Shown: in pieces, positions 1-9,756 of the stretch
How positions within the stretch are numbered: position 1 is the stretch's first letter
How the letters are laid out: every line of letters starts with the position of its first letter
NCBI GenBank assembly: GCA_011389735.1
Contig: JAABTS010000024.1
Location: 1 to 48,831 of the forward strand
Direction: 5' to 3'
Source: Desulfobacteraceae bacterium
GTDB taxonomy: Bacteria; Desulfobacterota; Desulfobacteria; Desulfobacterales; JAABTS01
DNA: 48,831 nt
Program-made: the position numbers and the translations under genes
Notes under the pieces: generated by a model
Database searches by the model: none
The model's input: only the letters and a program-made list of their open reading frames with translations
What the model was told of the DNA's origin: nothing

Positions 1-163
1 GGCATCTTTCAAAAAGGCGCCAAAGTAGTTTACACTTTTCCAATACAGAAATCAGGATTAATCTCACACAAAGACACGAAGGCGCAAAGAAATGAAGACT
101 TTGTGTTATTTGTGCCTTTGTGTGAAAACCATAAAAGTGTAAACTGATCAATGAAGGGTGCCT
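1..163. repeat. Inverted-repeat spacer, MITE-like
   Basis: Non-coding spacer. A 13-bp perfect inverted pair lies at 27-39 (AGTTTACACTTTT) and 133-145 (AAAAGTGTAAACT). Inside it is a second, imperfect inverted repeat, CACACAAAG at 65-73 with CTTTGTGTG at 116-124, so the single strand can fold into one long hairpin. The outer end 134-163 is 24/30 identical to 25700-25729 in another spacer, which suggests a dispersed element. No ORF inside looks real. An ATG at 151 opens the reading frame of the next gene but lies within the repeat. Confidence 0.6.
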
Positions 164-189
164 TAAAAGCGATCGAAAAAGAGAAAGTT

Positions 190-1419
190 ATGCGTATATT
201 ACACACGTCCGACTGGCATATCGGCCGCACTTTATACGGCCGAAAGCGCTATGAGGAACAGGAGGCGTTTTTAAACTGGGCGTGCAATGTCATATCGGAC
301 GAAAATATCGATGTTCTCCTGGTAGCGGGCGATATTTTCGACAACACGACCCCGAGCAACCGGGCTCAGGAACTCTATTACCGGTTTTTACACCGTATTG
401 CGGGTTCAAGACGCCGTCATATCGTGATTACGTCCGGAAATCACGATTCACCGTCATTTTTGAACGCCCCAAAGGAACTGCTGAAATATCTCGATGTCCA
501 CGTAGTGGGATATAAAACGGAATCCCCGGCCGATGAAGTCATCATTCTGTCGGATGCGGACAATCAACCGGGACTGATTGTCTGCGCCGCGCCATACTTG
601 AGAGACCGGGATATTCGAACCGTGGAACCGGGAGAAAGCGTCGAAGACAAAGGAAAAAAGCTGATCGAAGGAATCCGGAACCATTACCGGGAAATTTGTG
701 AAACGGCTGAAACAATCAGAAATGATTCAGGCCGCGACATTCCGATTGTCGCAATGGGCCATTTGTTTACGGCGGGCGGCCGAGTGATAGAAGGGGACGG
801 CGTGAGGGAACTCTATGTGGGATCTCTCGCCCATGTCGAAACCGATATTTTTCCGGAGTGCATCGACTATCTGGCCCTCGGGCATCTGCATTCATGTCAG
901 CGCATTCAAGGCCTGAGTCATATGAGATATTCCGGATCGCCGATTCCAATCGGATTCAATGAGGCAAAACAGGAAAAAAAAGTGCTGCTTGTGGAATTCA
1001 ACAGTGGGACGGCGGCCGTGACCGAAATTCCGGTTCCCTGCTTTCAAGCGCTTGAAAGCATAAAGGGGGATTGGGAGATTGTGTCCCAACGGATTGAAGA
1101 ATTGAAATCTCAGGACAGCGCCGTCTGGCTGGAAATCCACTATGAAGGCGAGGGCGCCGCCGGCGATATCCGGGAAAAATTCGAAAAAGCGGTTGAAAAC
1201 ACCCGCATTGAGCTGTTATGCGTCAAAAGCAGGCGGATACCTGAACATATGTTGACCGGCCTGGAAAACGAAGACGCTCTTTACGACTTGAACGTCGACG
1301 ATGTTTTTATAAAGTGCATGGAATCGAAAGAAGTGTCCGATGAACAGCGGGCCGAACTGCTCAGCGCCTACCGGGAAATCGTCAGGTCCGTCGAGGAGGA
1401 CGATATTCGGGCGGAATAG
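190..1419 (+). CDS. sbcD: Exonuclease SbcCD subunit D (Mre11-type nuclease)
   Basis: Metallophosphoesterase nuclease subunit of the SbcCD (Mre11-Rad50) complex, which cuts DNA hairpins and processes blocked DNA ends in the cytoplasm. The 409-aa protein carries the full set of family motifs: DWH at residues 8-10, GDIFD around D48, GNHD at 83-86 and GHLH with H232 and H234. Length is normal for SbcD. The frame is open from an ATG at 151, but that codon lies in a repeat. The ATG at 190 gives the family-typical beginning MRILHTSDWHIG, so I chose it. The gene ends 9 bases before sbcC, an obvious two-gene operon. A hairpin-cutting nuclease next to a strong genomic inverted repeat is a coincidence worth noting but proves nothing. 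Confidence 0.95.
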   Translation: MRILHTSDWHIGRTLYGRKRYEEQEAFLNWACNVISDENIDVLLVAGDIFDNTTPSNRAQELYYRFLHRIAGSRRRHIVITSGNHDSPSFLNAPKELLKYLDVHVVGYKTESPADEVIILSDADNQPGLIVCAAPYLRDRDIRTVEPGESVEDKGKKLIEGIRNHYREICETAETIRNDSGRDIPIVAMGHLFTAGGRVIEGDGVRELYVGSLAHVETDIFPECIDYLALGHLHSCQRIQGLSHMRYSGSPIPIGFNEAKQEKKVLLVEFNSGTAAVTEIPVPCFQALESIKGDWEIVSQRIEELKSQDSAVWLEIHYEGEGAAGDIREKFEKAVENTRIELLCVKSRRIPEHMLTGLENEDALYDLNVDDVFIKCMESKEVSDEQRAELLSAYREIVRSVEEDDIRAE

Positions 1420-1428
1420 AGGATAAAT

Positions 1429-4400
1429 ATGAAAATCATTCAGGTGCGGTTCAAGAATCTGAATTCCCTGCCTGGGGAATGGTCGATCGATTTTACCCAT
1501 CCGGCCTACGCCGCGGACGGCATATTCGCGATCATCGGCCCTACCGGCGCGGGAAAAACCACCATCCTGGACGCGGTTTGCCTTGCGTTGTACGGGGCGA
1601 CGCCCCGTCTGGGAAAAGTGACGGCTGCGAGCAACGAAATTATGACCCGCCATACCGGAGAATGTTTTGCGGAAGTCACTTTTGAAACATCGAAGAGTAC
1701 ATACAGATGCCATTGGAGCCAGCATCGCGCCCGACGGAGTCCGGCAGGCGCGTTTCAGGGCCGGAAGCATGAAATATCCGACGCAGCCACGGAAAAAATA
1801 CTGGAATCCAGGGTGAGCCATGTCGTTCCGGTCGTCCAAGAAAACACCGGCATGGCTTTCGATCAATTCACCCGCTCGATGATGCTGGCCCAAGGGGCGT
1901 TCGCGGCTTTTTTACAGGCCGATCCGGATGAAAGAGCCCCGATCCTCGAACAGATCACCCGCACGGAAATTTACAGCCGGATATCAATCAAAGCCCATGA
2001 AAGATGGAATTCTGAAAATCAAGCGCTTTCCGATTTAAAAGCGAAATTGGAGGGCCTTCAATTACTGACCGGCGAAGAAACGGCTGCATTGAAGGCCGAG
2101 CTTATAGAAAAGGGCGCCTCCGCCTCGAAATTGTCCAAATCCCTGGATGAATATCGTCAAATGATCGCCTGGCTTGACAATATCACCGGCCTGGAAAAAG
2201 AAATTGACACCTTAAAAACCGGCTTGACGACCGTAGAACATAAGCAGGGCGAATTCAGGCCGAAAGCCGAACGGCTCGAAAGGGCGAACCGGGCGATCCG
2301 GATTAAAGGGGATTATGTGGCGTTGACTGGGCTTAGAAACATTCAGGCGAACGAACTGAAATCGCTCGAAGATGAAAAAAAGCGGCTGCCGGAACTCGAA
2401 CAAAAATTGAACAAAACCGCTGAAAACAGGAATGCGGCGGCCAACCGGCTCGAAAGAGACCGGGCCGAACTCAAACGTGAAACGGACACCATTAAACGAG
2501 TCAGGGAACTCGATTTCAAATGTGCTGAAAAGCTGGATCAAATTCAAAAAGCGGAAAAAGCGAATGAAAAGGCGGATACAAAACGAAAAAACCGCCGTTC
2601 CAATATCGCCAAAAAAGAGGCGGCTTTGAAAAAATCCCTCGCCGCGCTCGATGCAATCAATATCTATCTTGAAAAACAGGCCGGGGACTCTCAATTAGCG
2701 GCCGATTACCCAATGATTCGGAAAACGGTCGAAGACTACCGGAAAAACGAAATCAAACATCGCAAGCTCGCCATTGATCTTTCCAACGCCCTGAAAGCCT
2801 GGAAAAATGCTGAAAAAAAACGTTTGGCCTCCGAAAAAGCGAAACAAAAAGCGGACTCCGATCTGGCCCAGGCCGACAAAACGGATAAAACCCTTGAGGA
2901 ACAGATCGTAACGCGGCTCGGCGACCAATCAATGGAAGATAGGCGTAAATATCTGGACGAGTGTAAGGAAAGGAAAAATGCGTTAATACAAGGCGCCGAT
3001 ATTTCAAATCGGATCGCCGTGAATCAAAAGATCGTGGATGAATCGGTGGAGCGCCGAAAAGGTCTTGAAAAGCAACTCGCCCGGTTGGAACAGGATTTGA
3101 TCCTTAAAAACACGGAAGTGGAAAGCAGCGAAAAAGAAATCCGGAGTTTGGAAAAAGAGATTTCGCTTTTGTCGCGAATCCGGGATCTCCAACAGGAACG
3201 AAAACGGCTTGAAGACGGAAAACCGTGTCCTTTGTGCGGATCAAAGGAACATCCGTTCGCTGAAGGCAATGTTCCGGCGATGGGCGACGCCGAAGCCGCT
3301 TTGGAGGAATCTAAACAGCGTTTGAAGACGTTGGCCGGCCGGGCGTCCGCGCTGAATGCGGAGAAGGTCGGGATCAGCACGAAAATGGACCAGCTCGGCC
3401 GGGACGTTCAAGAACGCAAAAAGGCGATCGACGCCGACCAGTCGTCCCTGTCGGATGTTTTACGGAAGATTGACGTGGACGCCGAATTATTCGCCGTCCG
3501 GGAACGGTTGAACTCGGAAATCGGTTCGATTGAGGCGCGGATCATAGATGTTTCAAAATCCATACAAGCCATCGAAGATCTGGAAAAATCCAAAAAAAAG
3601 GCCGCCGCCGCTTTAGCCGTCGCCAGGGACATATCCGCAAAAGCCGAACGGTCGTTCGAACAGGCCGGTTATGAACTCAAAACAGCCGAACAGGATCATC
3701 TGCGTATCCAAAAAGATCTGTCTGAATCGGAATCCGGTTTGAATTCCCTTTATGACGATATCCGCGGAAAATTATCGGGTTACCAAATCGATACGTTTGA
3801 GATCAAGGAATTGGAAACCGTTCTGGAAGCACTCGATCAGAGGCGCAATCAGTGGAATGAACATCAGAAAAGAAAGAATCAGGAAGAAACATCGGCGGCG
3901 TCGTTGAAAACGGATCTGGAAAACCGCCGGGATGAACTGAAAGACCTCGATGAAGCCTGCGCCGCTGCGGAGAAAGAACATCTGGCGTTGAAACGCAGGT
4001 ATGACGAACTTATCAAAGACCGTGAAGCCCTGTATGGAAAGAAAGATCCGGATGAAGAAGAACAACGGATTCATAAAAGATTCGAAGATTCCGAACAGGC
4101 TCTGGAAACAATCCGGATTGAGTTGGAAAAAACCGAACGTGAGGTGGAAAACGTCAAATCCGCCATGAATCGTTTGATTGAATCGACCGGGAAGCGTTAT
4201 CGGGAATTGTACCGGGCGGAAACCGAATTCAAGGGTTGCCTGGAAAATAACGGGTTCCCTGATGAAACCGCATATCTGGACGCCTCGATATCCGACAAGG
4301 AACACAATGAATTGAAAGCGGACGCTGAACGCCTGAACAGGGAAAAAGCCGATCTGGAAACCCGCTTGAACGACAAAACCGCCGCATTGAAAAAAGAACG

Positions 4401-5106
4401 TGACAAACAGATGACTGATCGGCCGAAAGAGGTTTTGCTCGAAGAAAAGCGTGAAAACGAAAATGCTCTTGAAACCGTGCAGCACGAAATCGGGGCGACC
4501 CGGGAGCGCCTGGCCAAAGATCAAATAGACCGGGATCGCCGTAAAGAGCATATACGTAATGTTGAACAGCGTCGTAAAGAGTGTTCCCGGTGGGAGAAAT
4601 TGAGAGAATTGATCGGGAGCCATGACGGCAAAAAGTTCCGCAATTTCGCTCAATCCCTGACCCTGGAAATGATGGTGGGTTTCGCCAACCGGCAACTTAC
4701 CAAAATGACGGATCGTTATTTTCTAATCCGAAACGAGGATAATCCTTTGGAATTAAGCGTGGTCGACAATTATCAGGCCGGAGAAATACGGTCGACCAAA
4801 AACCTTTCCGGGGGAGAAAGTTTTATTGTCAGCATGGCCCTGGCTCTGGGGCTGTCGCATTTATCCAGTCGAAACGTGCGAGTGGATTCACTGTTTCTAG
4901 ATGAAGGATTTGGAACGCTTGATGAAGACGCTTTGGAAACAGCGCTGGCGACACTCGGCGGATTGCGCCGTGACGGAAAACTAATCGGCCTCATTTCCCA
5001 CGTATCATCGATAAGGGACCGTATAACCACTCAGATTCAGGTCATCCCTCAATCCGGCGGCCGCAGCGCGTTAAGCGGACCCGGAGTGCGCCGGATCGGC
5101 GGGTGA
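1429..5106 (+). CDS. sbcC: Exonuclease SbcCD subunit C (Rad50-type ATPase)
   Basis: SMC-like ATPase partner of SbcD. The 1225-aa protein has a Walker A motif GPTGAGKT at residues 37-44, two long charged coiled-coil arms, a zinc hook CPLC at 600-603 almost exactly in the middle, an ABC signature LSGGES near 1126-1131 and Walker B ending in D1158-E1159, followed by the family pattern GFGTLD. All functional parts are therefore present and the gene looks intact. ATP-driven closing of the two heads and hook-mediated pairing position DNA ends for SbcD; this is family knowledge. The arms are Lys/Glu/Arg rich as expected. Start ATG follows sbcD by 9 bases, with an AGAGGAT ribosome site just upstream. 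Confidence 0.95.
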   Translation: MKIIQVRFKNLNSLPGEWSIDFTHPAYAADGIFAIIGPTGAGKTTILDAVCLALYGATPRLGKVTAASNEIMTRHTGECFAEVTFETSKSTYRCHWSQHRARRSPAGAFQGRKHEISDAATEKILESRVSHVVPVVQENTGMAFDQFTRSMMLAQGAFAAFLQADPDERAPILEQITRTEIYSRISIKAHERWNSENQALSDLKAKLEGLQLLTGEETAALKAELIEKGASASKLSKSLDEYRQMIAWLDNITGLEKEIDTLKTGLTTVEHKQGEFRPKAERLERANRAIRIKGDYVALTGLRNIQANELKSLEDEKKRLPELEQKLNKTAENRNAAANRLERDRAELKRETDTIKRVRELDFKCAEKLDQIQKAEKANEKADTKRKNRRSNIAKKEAALKKSLAALDAINIYLEKQAGDSQLAADYPMIRKTVEDYRKNEIKHRKLAIDLSNALKAWKNAEKKRLASEKAKQKADSDLAQADKTDKTLEEQIVTRLGDQSMEDRRKYLDECKERKNALIQGADISNRIAVNQKIVDESVERRKGLEKQLARLEQDLILKNTEVESSEKEIRSLEKEISLLSRIRDLQQERKRLEDGKPCPLCGSKEHPFAEGNVPAMGDAEAALEESKQRLKTLAGRASALNAEKVGISTKMDQLGRDVQERKKAIDADQSSLSDVLRKIDVDAELFAVRERLNSEIGSIEARIIDVSKSIQAIEDLEKSKKKAAAALAVARDISAKAERSFEQAGYELKTAEQDHLRIQKDLSESESGLNSLYDDIRGKLSGYQIDTFEIKELETVLEALDQRRNQWNEHQKRKNQEETSAASLKTDLENRRDELKDLDEACAAAEKEHLALKRRYDELIKDREALYGKKDPDEEEQRIHKRFEDSEQALETIRIELEKTEREVENVKSAMNRLIESTGKRYRELYRAETEFKGCLENNGFPDETAYLDASISDKEHNELKADAERLNREKADLETRLNDKTAALKKERDKQMTDRPKEVLLEEKRENENALETVQHEIGATRERLAKDQIDRDRRKEHIRNVEQRRKECSRWEKLRELIGSHDGKKFRNFAQSLTLEMMVGFANRQLTKMTDRYFLIRNEDNPLELSVVDNYQAGEIRSTKNLSGGESFIVSMALALGLSHLSSRNVRVDSLFLDEGFGTLDEDALETALATLGGLRRDGKLIGLISHVSSIRDRITTQIQVIPQSGGRSALSGPGVRRIGG

Positions 5107-5191
5107 TGTCCACGAAAGACTCTCAGCAAAATAAAGGCCTCTCTTTTTTCCTTCGAAGCCATTTTCGGATTTCTTGATCTACGGGAAAACA

Positions 5192-5236
5192 AAGCGGCGC
5201 CATTGTTCCGCGCCGGCTTATTCTTTTCGGTTTTAA
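5192..5236 (+). terminator. Possible terminator after sbcC
   Basis: AAGCGGCGC pairs with GCGCCGGCTT (one bulged base) around a 9-base loop, and the following bases are T-rich but interrupted (ATTCTTTTCGGTTTT). The imperfect T tract keeps this call tentative. Confidence 0.35.
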
Positions 5237-5276
5237 TTTAATGTACAGCGATTTACAAAATCGCTGTACATTAAAT
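5236..5276. repeat. 19-bp perfect inverted repeat, 3-base loop
   Basis: ATTTAATGTACAGCGATTT at 5236-5254 and its exact complement at 5258-5276 are separated only by ACA. No T run follows, so it is not a standard intrinsic terminator. It could be a small mobile-element relic, a protein-binding palindrome or an RNA-processing stem. Confidence 0.85.
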
Positions 5277-5435
5277 CCGTGAGATTTATTTCGCCGCCAA
5301 AGACGGAATTGGTGTAACCGAATCTTCCCAGAGATCAAGGATTCTGAATTTAGAGATAGTGTACATAAAGATGGAAACAAACAGGATCGAACGTTCGGAT
5401 TTTCAATCCCTGTGCGCCGCATTCGGGATAATTCC

Positions 5436-5464
5436 TTGAAAACCGTGTTCGGGTCTGATATATA
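5436..5464 (+). promoter_or_regulatory. Candidate sigma-70 promoter for the 5526 gene
   Basis: TTGAAA (5436-5441), 17-base spacer, TATATA (5459-5464). A transcript would begin near 5471, about 55 bases before the start codon at 5526. Predicted from consensus only. Confidence 0.4.
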
Positions 5465-5525
5465 AATATTTTTGCTGGCGACATGTTTTAAAAATACGAA
5501 TTTACACCATTGAAAAATTGAAATC

Positions 5526-8500
5526 ATGTTAAAATCGAAAGCTCTTGAAGTCAACCTGGCGGATTCATATGTCGATGTGGCCATTGATCCGAAATATTCG
5601 CTACTGGAAGAGGTCTTTGCCGAATATTTCGGCATTATGGACGGACTTACGGTGTTTCTCAAAGAATTGTCCCATCCTTTGCGAAACAGGCGGTTTATCG
5701 TTAAAGAAGCCCGCCGTTTCGCTCTTGATTATTTTCACATCTTAAAGACTCATTCCAGAGGCGGTGACGCGGTCCGGCTGTTATTCGAAATATTTTTTGA
5801 TGTGTTCAACGATGAAAAAGCGAACCGGTTGGATATAAAGACCGACGCGGCTGATTATTTGCTGCTTTTCGTCAACACGATTATCAGGGATTCAGAGGAG
5901 CGTATTCAAGTTTTCATTCCGGTTCTGGAAAGAGTGTTTCAAAAAATCGCCGAATATCCGTCTAATGATTTTTTTCCTTTTTTGAAGAGCTACTATCAGA
6001 TAAACCGGATCGCTGAGACCCTTCTCGAAACCTGTGAAAAATTGAATTTAACGGACAGGTCGTTCGAGGATTTGAATGCATTGCTCTTAAAGTACTATAA
6101 CGAATCTTATGATTACTGGCTTGACCAGGAAGATCCTGAACTCTGGTTCACATCCGAGGAAGACGCCGCTGATAAGTCGGATATCATCAACCAGTGCATG
6201 GCTCAAATAAGCCACGCCGGGCTCAAGAACCGGAGAGAAAAGCTGGCCGCCGTTTCATCGGGCGTCGATTCAGCTTCTCCGGATCTGACCCGGGCTCTTT
6301 TGGAACTCCCAGGATTCAGCCAGGTGGTGGCGGCCTACCGGGAAATCCCTCAAAGACTTCTCAAGTCCGATCCAAAAGGATTGAAGGGCCGACGCTTGAA
6401 AGTCATTTTTCTCTTTCATATCATGAACATCGAGGGGCTTTCGTCCATTCACGAGGACGCGCTAAGAGATATCAACCGGACGGTCGGATGGCTGATCGGC
6501 AATGAAAAGCCCATGTATATCTGGAAACTGATCGAAAGAACCTTTTCGATTCTGGCGGAGCGAATTCCGGAGTTCCCCTCCACGTCCCTCAACCTGGTTT
6601 TAAACATGGGAAAAGGGCTATACAAAACGGACGAAAAAGATCTGATCAATTATTTTATTGAATCGGCGGTGAAGCTAGGTTTTCAATCTCCCGGCGTAGG
6701 CGGCGTCGACAATGATTGGCAGGTCGCAGTCAACAGCGCGCATATTCAGAACGTGCGCGTCTGGATGGAGCTGATAAGTCTGAGCCCCAAATGGTCCACC
6801 CGGCTCATATCCGATCTGATTATTCATCTCACTTTATACGGTGTTTTTATCAGGGATACGGATTTGTTTCCCCGAGACATATCCGGACTGTTAAACAGTG
6901 ACATAGAACCGGTGTACAACCTGATCAAGCAATTGACCAAAATCTTTCCGGCGTATTTTAACGATATCGGCGCTGAAGGAAAATTAAGGGATATTTCCAC
7001 GGAAATCGATGAAATTACGCATCGAAAGGACAAATTAATTCATTTTCTCAGAAAACAGGTTCATGTCGAAGGCAGCAACCGGGTTACAGGATTTATCGAA
7101 GGCATTATGGAGTATTGGCGAACCGGGGACAAATCCGGGCTCGAACAATTCCTTCCGCCGAATATCCACTGTGACGTGCCCGAGTCCGGGATTTACCTCG
7201 ACGGTGTTTTCAGGATTTTAAACCACTCGAACATAGCTGAACTCGATCTTCCGAGAGATTTTTTAATGAAAAGCGATGGGGAACTGGAACGGCGGATTTC
7301 GTCAGTCGAAGACGCTCCGGAGGCGGATCGGAAACGAGTGTTTCTCCTCGCTGTTCTTTACAAGTTGCTCCGACAAAAATATGACATGGCTGTTTCATTG
7401 CAGATACCGGAAGGGTTCGACACCATTCTGCCGCATTTGAAAACCGGGAATTTTCCCCATCTGGAACCGCTGCAAAAAGCCCTGTCGGAAAATAATCTTC
7501 GGGAAAAAATATTCGGATTGCTTGAATATCTGGAGAAACTCAAAGGAATTATCCTGTCGCCTGAAAAGCACGAGCCTGTGGAGGATATTTATAAAAAACG
7601 GCATATTACGGTTGACATTCCCTCCATGTACGGCAGCTATCACGAGCCCAAATTCGACGCTTTGGGGTTTACATTCCGTATCGAATCCCTGCTCAATGTA
7701 TGCTTCGAAGAATTGATCAACGATATTGATTTAACGCTTGTGACCAAAGCCACTTTTTATGAAATTTTCGATATGCTGCTGTTGTTCGACAAGGCGTTGC
7801 GGGTGGACGGAATCGAATCGGCGGAGATCGCCATGCAGCTCGATATGCTTAACCATTCCCTGGAGGCGAGGGGCTTTACGGCGACTCAATATATCGATAT
7901 TTTCAAAGGGCTTGCCCGGGCGGTCAACAACCTGATCAACGATTATTTCCATAACGTGCATCGGGCGAATATATACCGAATTCTCGATAATAATCCGTTT
8001 TCGAATCTCCATCCGAAGTATCAAAAGTTAAATGACGACATTCCGGGCGAAAATGTGATGCACACCGTATCGGAGATTTTTTTCAGAAATCTTCTCGCCC
8101 AATCTTTGGGTCTTCAACAGCTCGATTTGTTTTTGAGCCGCATATTGAAAACGCTTTTCAAGCAACTGGCCAGGCTGGAAGACGATAAGCTGAGGCTCCT
8201 GCTCAATTATGACCCCAAGCAGGCTATCATGGCGCTCAATAAACCCAAGGACACCTCGTCGAGGATTATATATCTGGGCAACAAGGGATTCAACCTGGCG
8301 AAACTAACCAACTTCGGCATGCCGATACCGCCGGGATTTATCATAACGGCCGAAGTCTTCAAATGCCGGGCCATCGTGGACAGGTATGAACCGCTAAACG
8401 CCAATTTCAAGGATCAGGTGGCGTCTCATATTCTCGATGTCGAGCGGTTGATCGGAAAACGGTTCGGCGACGCCGGCAATCCGCTTCTTTTTTCGGTCAG

Positions 8501-9734
8501 GAGCGGTTCGGCGATTTCCCAGCCCGGCATGATGGACACTTTTTTGAATGTGGGCATCAATGAACAGATCGCGGAAGGCATGGCCGCCAGTACGAATAAT
8601 AAATGGTTCGCATGGGATAACTACCGGCGCTTTCTCCAGTGTTACGGCATGACTTACGGACTTGAACGCGATGATTTCGACGCCGTTATCGGCGATGAAA
8701 AGAAACGTCTGGGAATCGCTCTGAAGCGTGATATCACCGGAGACCAGATGCGGCGGCTGGCGCTGCAATACAAACAGATGGTTATTGATTCCGGAATAAC
8801 CATCGAAGAAGATCCGTTCAAGCAATTAATTTTGATTATCCGGAAGGTCATGGAATCCTGGGAGTCGCCGAAGGCCCACACATACCGTAAAATCATGGGA
8901 ATTTCCGATGACTGGGGAACCGCGGTGACGGTGCAGTCCATGGTCTATGGAAACATGTCTCCGAACTCCGGAACCGGGGTCATATTTACGCACAATCCTC
9001 GATGGTCAGGCGATATCATGAGCCTTTGGGGCGATTTTACGGTGGGCAACCAGGGAGAAGACGTGGTGTCCGGCCTGGTCACCACCATGCCGATCACGAT
9101 CATGCAGCAATCCACGGAAATGAGAAACACCGACACCACTCTGGAGACCATTTTTCCTGAAATCTACAAAGCACTGGAAACGTGGGCCTATGATTTGATT
9201 TATAATAAAAAATGGAGTCCCCAGGAGATGGAGTTCACGTTTGAGAGCCCGTCTCAAAAGGATCTATACATTCTCCAGACGCGAAACATGACAATCCGTC
9301 AGAAAGAAAAAGCCACCCTGTTCGATTCCGAGGACATTACTGGGGACCGTTTGTTGGGGAATGGAATCGGCGTCAGCGGAGGGGCCATGAGCGGCCGGAT
9401 AGTGTTTACTCTGGAGGAAATTTACAAATGGCGCTCAATGGAACCGGATCGTAGTTTAATTCTGGTTCGAGGCGACACGGTGCCGGACGATATCCGGGAA
9501 ATCCATGCGGCGGACGGCCTGATTACAGGTAAGGGCGGAGTGACATCCCATGCGTCGGTCGTGGCTCACGGGCTGGGCAAAACTTGCGTGGTCGGATGCG
9601 GTAATCTCGTGTGTGATGAAAAAGAAAAAGTGGCTCGTTTTGATGGAACTGTATTGAAATCAGAAGATTTTATCAGTATTGACGGTCAAGGGGGCGCGGT
9701 GTATAAAGGTTTGATGAAAGTGTTGGAGGAATAA
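5526..9734 (+). CDS. PPDK/PEP synthase-like dikinase with large N-terminal extension
   Basis: 1402-aa protein. The first ~900 residues are predominantly charged and helical-looking and match no family I recognise. From about residue 912 the sequence becomes a pyruvate-phosphate-dikinase-type ATP-grasp domain (GNKGFNLAKL, then SVRSGSAISQPGMMDTFLN). It ends with the swivelling phosphohistidine domain, TSHASVVAHGLGKTCVVG, catalytic H1342. The protein stops about 60 residues later, so the C-terminal PEP/pyruvate TIM barrel of true PPDK and PEP synthase is absent. ATP-dependent phosphorylation of H1342 is likely by homology. The final acceptor is unknown and might be recognised by the N-terminal region. 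The ribosome site is weak. The GAPDH gene follows after 22 bases, suggesting co-transcription and a possible link to central carbon flow. Confidence 0.75.
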   Translation: MLKSKALEVNLADSYVDVAIDPKYSLLEEVFAEYFGIMDGLTVFLKELSHPLRNRRFIVKEARRFALDYFHILKTHSRGGDAVRLLFEIFFDVFNDEKANRLDIKTDAADYLLLFVNTIIRDSEERIQVFIPVLERVFQKIAEYPSNDFFPFLKSYYQINRIAETLLETCEKLNLTDRSFEDLNALLLKYYNESYDYWLDQEDPELWFTSEEDAADKSDIINQCMAQISHAGLKNRREKLAAVSSGVDSASPDLTRALLELPGFSQVVAAYREIPQRLLKSDPKGLKGRRLKVIFLFHIMNIEGLSSIHEDALRDINRTVGWLIGNEKPMYIWKLIERTFSILAERIPEFPSTSLNLVLNMGKGLYKTDEKDLINYFIESAVKLGFQSPGVGGVDNDWQVAVNSAHIQNVRVWMELISLSPKWSTRLISDLIIHLTLYGVFIRDTDLFPRDISGLLNSDIEPVYNLIKQLTKIFPAYFNDIGAEGKLRDISTEIDEITHRKDKLIHFLRKQVHVEGSNRVTGFIEGIMEYWRTGDKSGLEQFLPPNIHCDVPESGIYLDGVFRILNHSNIAELDLPRDFLMKSDGELERRISSVEDAPEADRKRVFLLAVLYKLLRQKYDMAVSLQIPEGFDTILPHLKTGNFPHLEPLQKALSENNLREKIFGLLEYLEKLKGIILSPEKHEPVEDIYKKRHITVDIPSMYGSYHEPKFDALGFTFRIESLLNVCFEELINDIDLTLVTKATFYEIFDMLLLFDKALRVDGIESAEIAMQLDMLNHSLEARGFTATQYIDIFKGLARAVNNLINDYFHNVHRANIYRILDNNPFSNLHPKYQKLNDDIPGENVMHTVSEIFFRNLLAQSLGLQQLDLFLSRILKTLFKQLARLEDDKLRLLLNYDPKQAIMALNKPKDTSSRIIYLGNKGFNLAKLTNFGMPIPPGFIITAEVFKCRAIVDRYEPLNANFKDQVASHILDVERLIGKRFGDAGNPLLFSVRSGSAISQPGMMDTFLNVGINEQIAEGMAASTNNKWFAWDNYRRFLQCYGMTYGLERDDFDAVIGDEKKRLGIALKRDITGDQMRRLALQYKQMVIDSGITIEEDPFKQLILIIRKVMESWESPKAHTYRKIMGISDDWGTAVTVQSMVYGNMSPNSGTGVIFTHNPRWSGDIMSLWGDFTVGNQGEDVVSGLVTTMPITIMQQSTEMRNTDTTLETIFPEIYKALETWAYDLIYNKKWSPQEMEFTFESPSQKDLYILQTRNMTIRQKEKATLFDSEDITGDRLLGNGIGVSGGAMSGRIVFTLEEIYKWRSMEPDRSLILVRGDTVPDDIREIHAADGLITGKGGVTSHASVVAHGLGKTCVVGCGNLVCDEKEKVARFDGTVLKSEDFISIDGQGGAVYKGLMKVLEE

Positions 9735-9756
9735 ATCCATATGGAGGGGTAAGGCT

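Larger units (their letters stand above)
5107..5525. other. Intergenic region with inverted repeats
   Basis: About 420 bases without a convincing gene. It holds a GC-rich imperfect hairpin (5192-5219) followed by a T-rich stretch, a 19-bp perfect inverted repeat at 5236-5276 and a candidate promoter at 5436-5464. A minus-strand frame across it (5123-5662) mostly shadows the start of the next gene and was rejected. No tRNA-like fold was recognised. Confidence 0.6.

Noticed and set aside
151-189. In-frame 13-codon N-terminal extension of sbcD
   Set aside because: Lies inside the inverted-repeat spacer and adds residues not seen in the SbcD family; the ATG at 190 gives the conserved start.
3772-4695. 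307-codon minus-strand frame
   Set aside because: Antisense to the sbcC coiled coil; Phe-rich translation is typical for reversed Glu/Lys codons.
5123-5662. 179-codon minus-strand frame over the spacer
   Set aside because: It overlaps the start of the dikinase gene antisense, crosses the 19-bp inverted repeat and resembles no family.
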